Source of the DNA: Caldifarciminota bacterium UBA3079
Lineage (GTDB): Bacteria > Hydrothermota > Tepidihabitantia > Tepidihabitantales > Tepidihabitantaceae
Assembly: GCA_002366635.1 (NCBI GenBank)
Contig: DFBN01000101.1
Location: forward strand, 1-15,982
DNA length: 15,982 nt
Reading direction: 5' to 3'
Positions 7,489-14,683 of the stretch are shown one piece after another (the stretch's first letter is position 1; each line of letters opens with the position of its first letter). Made by a program: the position numbers and the translations under genes. The notes under the pieces are model-generated. The model saw nothing but the letters and a program-made list of their open reading frames with translations, made no database searches and was not told where the DNA came from.

Positions 7489-9180
7489 ATGCTTGCAGAA
7501 CTCCACATCAGGAACTACGCCCTTATCGATGACCTCAAGGTTGAATTCGGTCCAGGTCTGAATGTCTTTACCGGAGAAACAGGAGCGGGTAAATCGATAA
7601 TCATCGGCGCGCTCTCTTTGGTCTTGGGCGAGCGACCTGACCCGACGATGATAAGAACCGGTGCTGAAAACATTCAGGTTGAGGCCCGGTTTGAAGATGC
7701 AAAGAGCACGGTTCATGAATGCGAAGAACTCGGAATCGAATCTGCCGATGATACCCTTATTCTCCGCCGCCGTGCGGCCCGGTCTGGCAAAAGCAATACC
7801 TACGCAAATGATTCTCCAATAACCGTTAATGCATTGCGCCGGCTTGGCGACAGACTTGTTGACCTGCACGGCCAGCACCAGCACCAGGTTCTGCTCAAGT
7901 CCGAAATGCACTCAGAAATCCTTGATGCCTATGCCCAGCTTACTGATGAACGCTGCAGCTTTGCCAAAAACCGCGATAAATTGATTGCAACCGAGAAAGA
8001 ACTTACCGAACTTCAAAAGGAACTCTCCGAGCGTCGGGAACACCGCAAATTAACCGAATACCAGCTTAAGGAACTCTCCGAAGCAAATGTCGAACCAGGT
8101 GAAGTCAATGACCGGAAAAAAGAAAAAAGCCTCCTTGAAAGCGCAGAGCGACGCTACACACTGGCAAGGGAACTCTCAGAACTTCTTTCTGAAAAAGAAG
8201 GTTCAATCACCGAACTCCTGAGTGTAGCTGCAAAGAAACTCGAAGAATTGGGCCGAATCGACCGAAGCCTGAAAGACCGGCTTCAGACAGTCTCGAATGT
8301 CCAAAACGCACTGGACGACCTCTGGCGTGAACTGGTTTCTTACCGCGAGAAAATCCAGTTCTCACCAGGCCGGCTCGAGGAAATCAACAGCAGACTTTTT
8401 TATATCGAACGGCTGGAAAAGAAGTACCGTGTTCCTGCCGACCAGCTTCCCGGACTCAAATCCAGGCTCAAGCAGGAACTTGACTCAATCGAATTGGACG
8501 AATCAAAATGCGATGAAATCAAGCAAAACATCAAGAAACAGAAACGCGAACTGCTCAAGCACGCAGAATTCCTTTCAAGAAAACGGAAAAGTGCCAAACT
8601 GAAACTTGAGGCGAAACTGCGCTCCGAATTAGCTGCGCTCGGCTTGGCCAAAGCAAAACTCGTAATTGACATCACCCGGCCCGACAAAATTGAAGATTTG
8701 AGATTGAAGATTTGGGATTACGGAATCGACAAAGTAGAATTTCTTTTTACCGCGAACCCGGGCGAGAATCTGAGGCCTCTGCGCAAAGTCGCATCAGGCG
8801 GAGAACTCTCCCGGATAATGCTCGCTCTCAAGAACTCGCTTACAAAAGTAAAACTCGTCCCGACGATGGTATTCGACGAAATCGATGTGGGTATCGGTGG
8901 CCGTGTGGCCGAAGCAGTAGGGAAAAGGCTGGCCCGTCTTGGTCGCGACCAGCAGATAGTGTGCATAACCCACCTGGCCCAGATTGCCAAGTACGCCAAT
9001 AGCCATTTTCTGGTTACCAAATCTACACTGCGCGGCAGGACATTTACTTCCCTCAAAAGGCTTGAGGGTGAAAAACGGGTCAAAGAACTAGCCAGGATGG
9101 TCGCCGGCACTGCGGTTACCAAAACCGGGCTTGCCCACGCACGGGAAATGTTGAAAAATGCCGAACCTTATGCCAAATAA
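7489..9180 (+). CDS. recN: DNA repair protein RecN
   Basis: This SMC-like ATPase of 563 residues acts at double-strand breaks in recombinational repair. Walker A is GETGAGKS (29-36) near the N-terminus; the middle is a long charged coiled coil (about 150-370); the ABC signature is SGGELSRIMLALK (S436 onward); Walker B is MVFDEID (D463, E464), followed by the D-loop GIGGRVAE. The order and length fit RecN rather than SMC, RecF or SbcC. The ATG directly abuts the nadK stop. The 3' end overlaps the pgsA start. Just before the conserved VEFLF strand there is a 14-base imperfect tandem repeat, and the protein there may be a few residues longer than usual. Confidence 0.96.
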   Translation: MLAELHIRNYALIDDLKVEFGPGLNVFTGETGAGKSIIIGALSLVLGERPDPTMIRTGAENIQVEARFEDAKSTVHECEELGIESADDTLILRRRAARSGKSNTYANDSPITVNALRRLGDRLVDLHGQHQHQVLLKSEMHSEILDAYAQLTDERCSFAKNRDKLIATEKELTELQKELSERREHRKLTEYQLKELSEANVEPGEVNDRKKEKSLLESAERRYTLARELSELLSEKEGSITELLSVAAKKLEELGRIDRSLKDRLQTVSNVQNALDDLWRELVSYREKIQFSPGRLEEINSRLFYIERLEKKYRVPADQLPGLKSRLKQELDSIELDESKCDEIKQNIKKQKRELLKHAEFLSRKRKSAKLKLEAKLRSELAALGLAKAKLVIDITRPDKIEDLRLKIWDYGIDKVEFLFTANPGENLRPLRKVASGGELSRIMLALKNSLTKVKLVPTMVFDEIDVGIGGRVAEAVGKRLARLGRDQQIVCITHLAQIAKYANSHFLVTKSTLRGRTFTSLKRLEGEKRVKELARMVAGTAVTKTGLAHAREMLKNAEPYAK

Positions 9181-9796
9181 CCAGAACAAAAACGGCGTTC
9201 TGGGAGCAAAACGGCTTGTCACTGTTCCCAATCTGCTCAGCCTGTCACGATTGGTGATGCTGCCGATAATCCTGTTGCTCCTTGTCAAGCATCAGGTAAT
9301 ACCCGCCCTGGTCCTTATGGGTGTTTCCTGGATAACAGATGGCCTCGACGGTTTCCTTGCCCGGCGTATGAATCTGGTTTCAGACTTAGGCCGGGTTCTG
9401 GACCACCTGGTGGACAAAATCTGGATTGGTTCGGTCCTCGTGACCTTAGTCTGCATCAGCGGTCTTCCGCTTTTCATCGCAGCCGCGGTCATCGGTCGAG
9501 ACCTCCTGATTCTGGCCGGAAATCTCATAATAATGAAATATCGTGGTTCATTCTCCTCCTCAGATGTTTTGGGCAAAATCACCGGCTTCGCCTTCGGGGT
9601 CATGATGGTCTATTACACCATAAATCTGCCCGCACTGAGGCCGTACAAAATGTATGTAGATTACACCGTGACAGTGCTTATTATCGTCTCTTTTCTTAAC
9701 TACTTTGTCATATTCTTAAGAAAAATGGGAAAATCGCCGCCTTCCCAGCCCGAAAGCGTAATTAAACCCCAGCTAAACACAAATAAACACAAGTAG
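9158..9796 (+). CDS. pgsA: CDP-alcohol phosphatidyltransferase, probably phosphatidylglycerophosphate synthase
   Basis: This integral membrane enzyme of 212 residues transfers a phosphatidyl group from CDP-diacylglycerol to an alcohol. The full CDP-alcohol transferase motif is present with exact spacing: D61-x2-D64-G65-x2-A68-R69-x8-G78-x3-D82-x3-D86. The opening VPNLLSLSRLVMLPI is the usual TVPNxLTxxR lead-in of PgsA. Several hydrophobic helices follow, and the tail is hydrophilic. Glycerol-3-phosphate as acceptor (PgsA) is most likely, but other family members share the motif. ATG 9158 overlaps recN by 23 bases; a second in-frame ATG at 9170 is possible. It is the last gene of the plus-strand operon and converges with the minus-strand block. 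Confidence 0.88.
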   Translation: MPNLMPNNQNKNGVLGAKRLVTVPNLLSLSRLVMLPIILLLLVKHQVIPALVLMGVSWITDGLDGFLARRMNLVSDLGRVLDHLVDKIWIGSVLVTLVCISGLPLFIAAAVIGRDLLILAGNLIIMKYRGSFSSSDVLGKITGFAFGVMMVYYTINLPALRPYKMYVDYTVTVLIIVSFLNYFVIFLRKMGKSPPSQPESVIKPQLNTNKHK

Positions 9797-9817
9797 CGGC
9801 GTGTGCCTCGCCCGAAA

Positions 9818-10003
9818 CTACATAAAGGCGCGCGGCCCGCTTCCAGACATCGCAGTCAAAACCGTCAATCCACCTACTACTGCAGCCACTGGAATCAATA
9901 CCTCAATCGGCCTTAACCCGACACTTGATGCAAACCCGAGTGAAATAAGCAGTATTCCCCCCAGAAAAACATTCCACAAACGCAGGGGTGATAGTTTCTT
10001 CAT
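9818..10003 (-). CDS. Possible small two-helix membrane protein
   Basis: This is a 61-residue open frame from an ATG at 10003 to a TAG at 9818. It encodes a basic start (MKKLSPLR) and two hydrophobic segments, about residues 9-28 (LWNVFLGGILLISLGFASSV) and 33-53 (IEVLIPVAAVVGGLTVLTAM). GGAGG lies upstream, but only three bases from the ATG, which is close. The hydrophobic pattern favours this frame over an overlapping minus-strand frame with mixed composition. It lies 168 bases downstream of the aminotransferase gene and may be transcribed from there or from a weak TATATT element at 10066-10071. I do not recognise the family, and it could be spurious. Confidence 0.5.
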   Translation of the reverse strand: MKKLSPLRLWNVFLGGILLISLGFASSVGLRPIEVLIPVAAVVGGLTVLTAMSGSGPRAFM

Positions 10004-10063
10004 CTTCCTCCGCTGATAAAAGATGCAACCGCTGTGCCACACCTCCTGCAATCGGGCATAGTG

Positions 10064-10075
10064 CCAATATATTGG
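10064..10075. repeat. Perfect 12-base palindrome in the 10004-10171 gap
   Basis: CCAATATATTGG is fully self-complementary and contains TATATT, a possible -10 element for the small minus-strand gene. A second, overlapping inverted repeat, GGCA-TAG-TGCC, lies at 10055-10065. No good -35 is found at normal spacing, so an operator role is only a possibility. The rest of this 168-base gap shows no RNA gene. Confidence 0.3.
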
Positions 10076-10171
10076 GAAACCGTAGCTTAGCCTGCAAACA
10101 GTCCACCAGCGCTACTGCGACACGAAACTACCGCAACGGTTTAGGGAACTAACTTACTGGCTGACCAGGAC

Positions 10172-11278
10172 TTAACTGGCGCGACCAGCAGCTTTGAGAA
10201 AGTGCTTCCTGAAACAGAGGAGGGCCCGCCGCATCAGGGCCTTGCTTATCGGCCCCATATGCCCGATTCTCACAATCTTGCCGCGCAGATTTGCCTGACC
10301 ATTCGCAAAAAGAAACCCTTCCTTCTTGCAGGCCTCAACGAGTTTGGAACCATCAACCCCGGCCGGCATCCGTATTACCGTAAGCGCATTGGATGGTTTC
10401 TCTGGAAACAGCTCAAGCCCGAGCCGCCTGATACTGCTTCTCACGAATTCAGCCATCTGCTCGTGGGATTTCCAGTACTTCACAACCCCGGTCTTCGTAA
10501 TCTGCTTGAGCGCCGCATCAAGTCCATAGTAAAGCGATATTGCCGGTGTCCAGGGAGTTTGACCCTTGGCCGCAAAACGACGATACGCCCTCAAGTCGAA
10601 GTAATAGCGGGTCCTTTTTGTCTCCGCTACCATTTCCCAGGCCCGTTCGGAAAGACTGATGAAAGAAAGCCCGGGTGGCACAGCCAGGGCCTTTTGTGAC
10701 CCGCCGACCACAACATCGACATTCCAGGCATCGGTGCGCAACTCGTCGGCACCGATTCCGGCTACAGCATCGACGACAAGAATCCGGTTCAACCGGTGGC
10801 ATATTTCCCCGAAAGCCTTGACATCGTTCAAAGCGCCGGTCGAGGTTTCTGTCAGGGTAGTAAACACACACTTGATGGTATCAGTAGCCAACAGGCGACG
10901 CTCAATTTCTATCGGCGGCACCGACTCACCGTAAGGCCGGGTAAGACTGTCAACATACGCACCGAACCTGATGCAAAGCTCCCGCCACCGCTCGCCGAAC
11001 TTCCCGGCAATCACTGCCAGCACCTTGTCTTGCGGACTCACGAGATTGGCTACGGCTGTTTCCATTGCACCGGTCCCGGACGCTGTTAGGACATACACCT
11101 CGTTCTTGGTCATAAGAAGCTTCTGCAATCCCTTGCGAACCGAGGCGTAGATGTCGCCGAAAGCTTCTTCTCGGTGGTATACGAGCTTAGCCGATAACTC
11201 ACGCAGAATATAGGCCGGGACCTGAACCGGCCCGGGCGTGAAAAGCTTATACTTGGGTTTAACCGTCGTCTTGTTCAT
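10172..11278 (-). CDS. Class V aminotransferase (alanine-glyoxylate / serine-pyruvate type)
   Basis: This PLP-dependent aminotransferase has 368 residues, is cytoplasmic and belongs to the AGXT/PucG branch of class V. It opens with the family signature TPGPVQVP, has the PLP-phosphate loop ASGTGAMETAVAN, the cofactor Asp in VVDAVAGIGADEL, and the Schiff-base lysine K196 in GGSQKAL. The C-terminal small domain is complete. Substrates cannot be read from sequence; alanine, serine or aspartate with glyoxylate, pyruvate or phosphohydroxypyruvate-like acceptors are all seen in the family. The ATG at 11278 has AAGGAG seven bases upstream; an earlier in-frame ATG at 11338 lies inside thiC in the wrong context. 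The gene overlaps the end of thiC by 20 bases, so the two are co-translated. Production of glycine from glyoxylate would feed thiamine precursors, but that link is inference. Confidence 0.88.
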   Translation of the reverse strand: MNKTTVKPKYKLFTPGPVQVPAYILRELSAKLVYHREEAFGDIYASVRKGLQKLLMTKNEVYVLTASGTGAMETAVANLVSPQDKVLAVIAGKFGERWRELCIRFGAYVDSLTRPYGESVPPIEIERRLLATDTIKCVFTTLTETSTGALNDVKAFGEICHRLNRILVVDAVAGIGADELRTDAWNVDVVVGGSQKALAVPPGLSFISLSERAWEMVAETKRTRYYFDLRAYRRFAAKGQTPWTPAISLYYGLDAALKQITKTGVVKYWKSHEQMAEFVRSSIRRLGLELFPEKPSNALTVIRMPAGVDGSKLVEACKKEGFLFANGQANLRGKIVRIGHMGPISKALMRRALLCFRKHFLKAAGRAS

Positions 11279-12524
11279 ATATCGTCTCCTTGGTCTTCTT
11301 GATAGCACAAAACTCACCGCACATAGTGCAGACTCCATCGGTCTGCGAACGGCCGGCTGCTATGAATTTCTCTTTTGCGCCGGTCGGGTCGATGCACTTC
11401 CGTAGCATCCGTTTCCAGTCAAGCCGGCCCCGGGCCCGTGAAAGTCGGTGGTCCCATTCAATCGCACCCGGATGGTGCCGGCCGATATCGGCCGCATGGG
11501 CCGCAATCCTTGAGGCAAAGACGCCTTCCCGAACGTCCTGAGCATCGGGCAGACCCAGATGCTCGGAAGGAGTCAAGTAACAGAGAAAATCCGCACCATA
11601 ATAAGCGGCAAGGGCCCCGCCGATTGCTCCACTGATATGGTCATACGGACAGCCGACATCAGTCACCAGCGGCCCGAGCAAATAAAAGGGTGCCTCATCA
11701 CATACCGACTTCTCCAGCAGCACATTCGCTTCAACCTGGTCCAAAGGGATATGACCCGGGCCTTCAACTATCGCTTGCACCCCGGCATCCCGAGCCCGCT
11801 GCACAAGTTCACCAATGGTGATAAGTTCTCCGATCTGAAGCTCGTCGGTCGCATCGGCCAGCGCCCCTGGTCTCAAACCGTCACCCAAACTCAAAGTCGC
11901 CTGGTAATGTTTGGCCATCGCCAGCAGGTCATCGTAGTATTCATAAAGCGGATTCTCCTTGTGGTTGTATTTCATCCATTCGACTATCATCGAGCCACCC
12001 CGGGAAACAATACCACACAACCGGGTTCCAGGCCGCAAAACCTCGACATTTCTGCGTGTCACCCCGCAGTGAACCGTAATAAAGTCAACCCCATCTGCCA
12101 AATGCTTTTCGATACCGGCAAAAATATCCTTCACCCCGGTCTCAACAAAGGACTTCCCTTTCTTCGGTGCATCCAGAGCAACTTGGTAAATCGGCACAGT
12201 TCCAATGGGCACTGAAGACTCGCTGATTATCGCCCTTCTGATTTCGTCAACACCTTTGCCGACCGACAGGTCCATTACCGTATCTGCACCGGCATCAACC
12301 GCGACCTTGAGCTTTTCGAGTTCCTGTTCCAGGTCACTTCGGTCCGGAGAAATCCCGATATTGGCGTTGACCTTCACCTTTGTTCCCTTGCCGATTGCCA
12401 AAGGCCTGACTCGGTGGCGCCGATTGCGCAGAACAACTACCCGCCCAGTCCGGATAAGCTGGCGCAGCTCAGCCGCACCGAGCTTTTCGTCCCGGGCAAC
12501 ATCCTCAAACCATTCACCCTTCAC
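11259..12524 (-). CDS. thiC: Phosphomethylpyrimidine synthase (HMP-P synthase)
   Basis: This radical SAM enzyme has 421 residues and rearranges aminoimidazole ribotide to the HMP-phosphate moiety of thiamine. It is the short form lacking the extra N-terminal domain of proteobacterial ThiC. It contains VNANIGISPD, MDLSVGKGVDEIRR, GTVPIYQ, ITVHCGVT, SRGGS, EGPGHIPLDQ, GPLVTDVGCPYDHI and the C-terminal cluster-binding cysteines C399, C402 and C406 in CTMCGEFC. The GTG at 12524 is chosen because GGAGG lies nine bases upstream and the N-terminus then starts as short ThiC proteins do; a longer frame to 12578 would lie inside the RicT gene. It overlaps the upstream gene by 11 bases and the aminotransferase by 20. 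No TPP riboswitch can fit directly ahead of it. Confidence 0.96.
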   Translation of the reverse strand: MKGEWFEDVARDEKLGAAELRQLIRTGRVVVLRNRRHRVRPLAIGKGTKVKVNANIGISPDRSDLEQELEKLKVAVDAGADTVMDLSVGKGVDEIRRAIISESSVPIGTVPIYQVALDAPKKGKSFVETGVKDIFAGIEKHLADGVDFITVHCGVTRRNVEVLRPGTRLCGIVSRGGSMIVEWMKYNHKENPLYEYYDDLLAMAKHYQATLSLGDGLRPGALADATDELQIGELITIGELVQRARDAGVQAIVEGPGHIPLDQVEANVLLEKSVCDEAPFYLLGPLVTDVGCPYDHISGAIGGALAAYYGADFLCYLTPSEHLGLPDAQDVREGVFASRIAAHAADIGRHHPGAIEWDHRLSRARGRLDWKRMLRKCIDPTGAKEKFIAAGRSQTDGVCTMCGEFCAIKKTKETIYEQDDG

Positions 12525-13332
12525 TTTTGATATCCTCCAGAGCAACCATTTGCTCAACAGCACCGTCATAGCGGACATTCACCTTCCTGGACAGAACATC
12601 GATGCCCATCACTTTGCCATTGCCCCGTCCGGTTACAACCCAGTTACCGATTCTCGGCATCTCTGCCAGGGCCCGGCGGTAGCTTTCCTCCTCGAAGCTC
12701 AAACAGCAAAGAAGTTTACCACACAGACCGGAGATTTTGGACGGCTCCACAAAAAGATTCTGCTGGCGGGCCATCCGCAATGTTATTGGCCTCATTTCTT
12801 TCATGAACGACCGGCAGCACAGTTCCCTTCCGCAAGGCCCAAGACCGCCTACAATCCGGGCAAAGTCCCTGACCCCAATCTGCTTTATCGCCACCCTGAT
12901 ATTCAGGGCTGAAGATATCACCTTGTGTAGTACGCGAAAATCAAGCCGATGCTCGGAAATGAAGTAGAAACAGACCTTTTTTTTGTCCCACCGCCAGTGA
13001 GCACCAACTACTTTCATCTTCAGTCCGAATTTGTCCTTCTGCCGCTGGAAAAGGTCAAGCACTTTCTTTGTTTTAACATCAAGCTCGCACCGGCTCTTCA
13101 TGTCCTCTTCATTCGCCTTGCGCACCACAATCCCTCTCCCGTTTTCGGTCCCAACACGACGGACCACCCGGCCCAGGTCTTCACCTTCTTCATCACGCGT
13201 AACCACCAGGTCATCCGGCAAAACCCTAAACCCTTTCGGCAAAGCGCATACTTCGGACTTAAACGGGTGAAACTCTACGATCACACTGGAAGGCTCGGAC
13301 CTTCCCGGACCGACGCCTTTTTCTTCTTTCAT
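12514..13332 (-). CDS. RicT/YaaT-like PSP1 family protein
   Basis: This 272-residue protein has the PSP1 C-terminal domain in the YaaT/RicT arrangement. The marks are two cysteine blocks, GPCGRELCC (C167, C172, C173) and GLCGKLLCC (C204, C209, C210), separated by a segment reading MARQQNLFVEPSKISGL. In Bacillus RicT these cysteines take part in iron-sulfur binding and the protein acts with RicA and RicF on RNase Y-dependent RNA processing; neither partner is in this window. The C-terminus (GNWVVTGRGNGKVMGIDVLSRKV) resembles a small beta-barrel extension of the family. The ATG has only a weak GA-rich site upstream. It sits 16 bases after the second GWxTD gene and overlaps thiC, so it belongs to that operon. 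Confidence 0.88.
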   Translation of the reverse strand: MKEEKGVGPGRSEPSSVIVEFHPFKSEVCALPKGFRVLPDDLVVTRDEEGEDLGRVVRRVGTENGRGIVVRKANEEDMKSRCELDVKTKKVLDLFQRQKDKFGLKMKVVGAHWRWDKKKVCFYFISEHRLDFRVLHKVISSALNIRVAIKQIGVRDFARIVGGLGPCGRELCCRSFMKEMRPITLRMARQQNLFVEPSKISGLCGKLLCCLSFEEESYRRALAEMPRIGNWVVTGRGNGKVMGIDVLSRKVNVRYDGAVEQMVALEDIKSEG

Positions 13333-13348
13333 ATCAGCATCTCGATCT

Positions 13349-14683
13349 TCAATGGCAAAACTTTTCCTCTTCTTCCTGTGTCAGATACTGCTCGTAGCCG
13401 GTCGAAGGCTCGTCCGGGCAGTCAGTATAAACCAAGCGGTAATTATTATCCCCGCGCAGGTCGATGAACACAAACACATAACCCAAACTGTAATAATACC
13501 AGTACGCCCGTGGCCGCCGGTCAATTTCAATTACCTGGTGCTCCATTCCATCCGGCTCTCCGTATTTAACATAGACCCTGCCCCGGTCTGTCTTTAATCC
13601 TGAAGTCCTTGCAGTCCGAAAACGCTTCTCAGCCGTCTCCATCCTTCTCGCAAACTCAGTCAGGTTGTGATGCGACCAGAACCAGGCAAGATATGCCTCC
13701 TTGCCAGAATCGCTCAAAGCATTGTAATAAGCAAACTCACGCGGTGTAGCGATGTATTCCAGACTGCTGTAGTATTGTCGTTCAATCCCGGTTGGCTCAA
13801 ACCGGTAAGGTGTTGGCGCAGGCCTCTCGGTTTCAGCAACCCGGAAAACTGCCTGTCTGTCCGCAGTCTGGTTACGGCCCAGGTCCAAAAGCTCCACAGC
13901 CAGCGTATACTCCCCTGGCGCAAGCCCGGCAACATTCATCCCAAGCGTAGAACTAATTTCTGTTCCGGATTTCGGCTTGACCACAGGTCCGGCCTGAACC
14001 AGGGTCTCAGGTTTAATTGAACGGCTCAGGATTGCTGCACTAACTTCATAACTGTCAGGTTCAGCTTGCAGGTTGTAACCCTCAAAATAGAAATAAATCG
14101 TCTTAAGTCCGCTGCTTCCGTAACGACGCGTTGGATTCGGTATCACTGAGAAACGCTTGGTCACTGTATCAAATGCAACTCCGGCTGCCAATTGCAACTG
14201 ACTGAGTGCAAGCCCTTTTGAAAAATCCGGTACTTCCATGCTGTCTTTAACCGCTCCAGCTTCAACAAATCGCACTGTATCTCCGGTCGTATCGGCTTGG
14301 ACTTCTGCCGGCTTTGCAATTGTCATTTTGGAGTAGTATCTCCCGGGAGGCACCAGCACACTGAAACCATCCACAAAAGTGCGCTGCGCCTCAGCCGCTG
14401 GGACCAAAGTGGAACCAGGTCTTACCTGCTTGTAAATAGTCGCATCTTTACTAAAGCCATTTTCTCCATTCAATTGAAATCTCACAGAAAACTGGCCTAC
14501 CAGTCCGATATCCGCGACCTGTTTATAGTTGAGCTTCTCATATGGAATCGCATAGAAAAACTCTACCCTGCTTGAATCATTCCTGCTTCGGAAAGCGGCC
14601 CAATCAACGCTGAAATCATTTGCCTTTCCATTGGCAACCGAACCGGCGAGAAACAAAAAAAGGAAGAGAAGTTTATCGCTCAT
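13349..14683 (-). CDS. GWxTD domain-containing secreted protein (second of a tandem pair)
   Basis: This 444-residue protein has an N-terminal signal peptide (MSDKLLFLFLFLAGSVANG). A beta-rich region of about 270 residues follows, then a C-terminal GWxTD domain: a helical part (YIATPREFAYYNAL..., YLAWFWSHHN) then GLKTDRGRVYVKYGEPD from G362, an aromatic stretch (YWYYYSLGYVFVFIDL), and an acidic tail (TQEEEEKF). The family name motif is altered (Leu for Trp). Proteins of this family occur in Bacteroidota and related phyla; function unknown, with export to the periplasm or envelope predicted. The ATG overlaps the upstream paralogue by 11 bases. It resembles that gene in layout, suggesting an old duplication. 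Confidence 0.85.
   Translation of the reverse strand: MSDKLLFLFLFLAGSVANGKANDFSVDWAAFRSRNDSSRVEFFYAIPYEKLNYKQVADIGLVGQFSVRFQLNGENGFSKDATIYKQVRPGSTLVPAAEAQRTFVDGFSVLVPPGRYYSKMTIAKPAEVQADTTGDTVRFVEAGAVKDSMEVPDFSKGLALSQLQLAAGVAFDTVTKRFSVIPNPTRRYGSSGLKTIYFYFEGYNLQAEPDSYEVSAAILSRSIKPETLVQAGPVVKPKSGTEISSTLGMNVAGLAPGEYTLAVELLDLGRNQTADRQAVFRVAETERPAPTPYRFEPTGIERQYYSSLEYIATPREFAYYNALSDSGKEAYLAWFWSHHNLTEFARRMETAEKRFRTARTSGLKTDRGRVYVKYGEPDGMEHQVIEIDRRPRAYWYYYSLGYVFVFIDLRGDNNYRLVYTDCPDEPSTGYEQYLTQEEEEKFCH

Noticed and set aside
10076..10171. Possible tRNA or terminator in the gap after the aminotransferase gene
   Set aside because: No cloverleaf can be formed by eye; the only hairpin (CTGG-CTGA-CCAG) has four pairs and no T-tract.
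11559..12912. Long plus-strand frames opposite thiC and ricT
   Set aside because: They lie antisense to genes with full catalytic motifs and show no domain or start signal of their own.
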